This document shows positions 63,987 to 64,000 of a stretch of 64,000 bases of DNA, in pieces. Source of the DNA: Hamadaea tsunoensis DSM 44101 (lineage in GTDB: Bacteria > Actinomycetota > Actinomycetes > Mycobacteriales > Micromonosporaceae); NCBI RefSeq assembly GCF_000428945.1, contig NZ_AUAX01000003.1:124001-188000 (forward strand), in the 5' to 3' direction. Position numbers and translations under genes: made by a program. The notes beneath the pieces are model-generated. The model worked only from the letters and a program-made list of their open reading frames with translations, ran no database searches and was not told the origin of the DNA. Each line of letters opens with the position of its first letter. Within the stretch, counting starts at the first letter, position 1.

Positions 63987-64000
63987 AGCGGGGCGCCGCT

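Overview
The window is high-GC actinobacterial chromosome. It has AroQ-delta chorismate mutase, a BldM-like regulator beside a WhiB protein, a His-rich GroEL1-type chaperonin under CIRCE control, PspC sensor kinases and an NnaR-type HemD/winged-helix regulator. Gene order follows the conserved block known from Mycobacterium (guaA, GMC oxidase, guaB3, guaB, DUF5319, whiB, groEL1/groES, tsaD-rimI-tsaB, tsaE, alr, nnr, glmS, glmM, rpsI, rplM) and the bldM-whiD neighbourhood of Streptomyces. Dense GTAC-centred words and the NnaR nitrogen cluster suggest Micromonosporaceae (Actinoplanes/Micromonospora-like); that placement is inference. I saw no rRNA, tRNA, CRISPR array, prophage or insertion sequence.

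Layout. 1-4.7 kb: end of an unknown gene, chorismate mutase, then a PspC-type envelope-stress two-component pair divergent from a PspC membrane protein operon. 4.7-10.9 kb: phosphatidylserine decarboxylase (fused to a methyltransferase-like domain) convergent with phosphatidylserine synthase, two divergent tandem-Nudix proteins, and guaA. 10.9-16.7 kb: DUF3152 metalloprotease-like lipoprotein, two membrane proteins, GMC oxidoreductase, M1 peptidase lipoprotein. 16.7-25.3 kb: guaB3-guaB, DUF5319, BldM-like/WhiB divergent pair, membrane molybdopterin oxidoreductase, groES-groEL with two CIRCE operators. 25.3-32.5 kb: methyltransferase, YbaK, ArsR-MFS operon with strong tandem operators, and a very asymmetric heterodimeric ABC exporter. 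32.5-45.9 kb: t6A-tRNA genes (tsaB-rimI-tsaD, tsaE), the acpS-nnr-alr-hydrolase-tsaE operon, an inserted secretion-like gene pair with a DUF1023-type hydrolase, glmS, glmM, rpsI-rplM. 46.2-57.4 kb: narK, nitroreductase/MarR, a toxin-antitoxin pair, then the assimilatory nitrate/nitrite reductase operon nasA-FAD oxidoreductase-nirB-nirD-nnaR. 57.4-64 kb: membrane protein, DinB protein, thiD, ABC-F ATPase, an MgtE-N/CBS protein lacking the channel, DUF1003 protein and a small hypothetical.

Three sequence-level patterns run across the window. First, about fifteen genes have a TANNNT hexamer 5-7 nt before an ATG/GTG start, the architecture of leaderless transcripts. Second, a family of inverted repeats with shared core words sits 20-50 nt past stop codons. 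Third, GTAC-centred words (CGTACG, GCGTAC) are conspicuously dense. The genes are mainly housekeeping: purine synthesis, tRNA modification, cell-wall precursor supply (alr, glmS, glmM), phospholipid synthesis, chaperonins and nitrogen assimilation. I did not find a clearly new multi-gene system. The best candidates for something unusual are the Psd fusion, the P-loop-less ABC half-transporter, the DUF1023 pair inserted into conserved synteny, and the dispersed repeat family.
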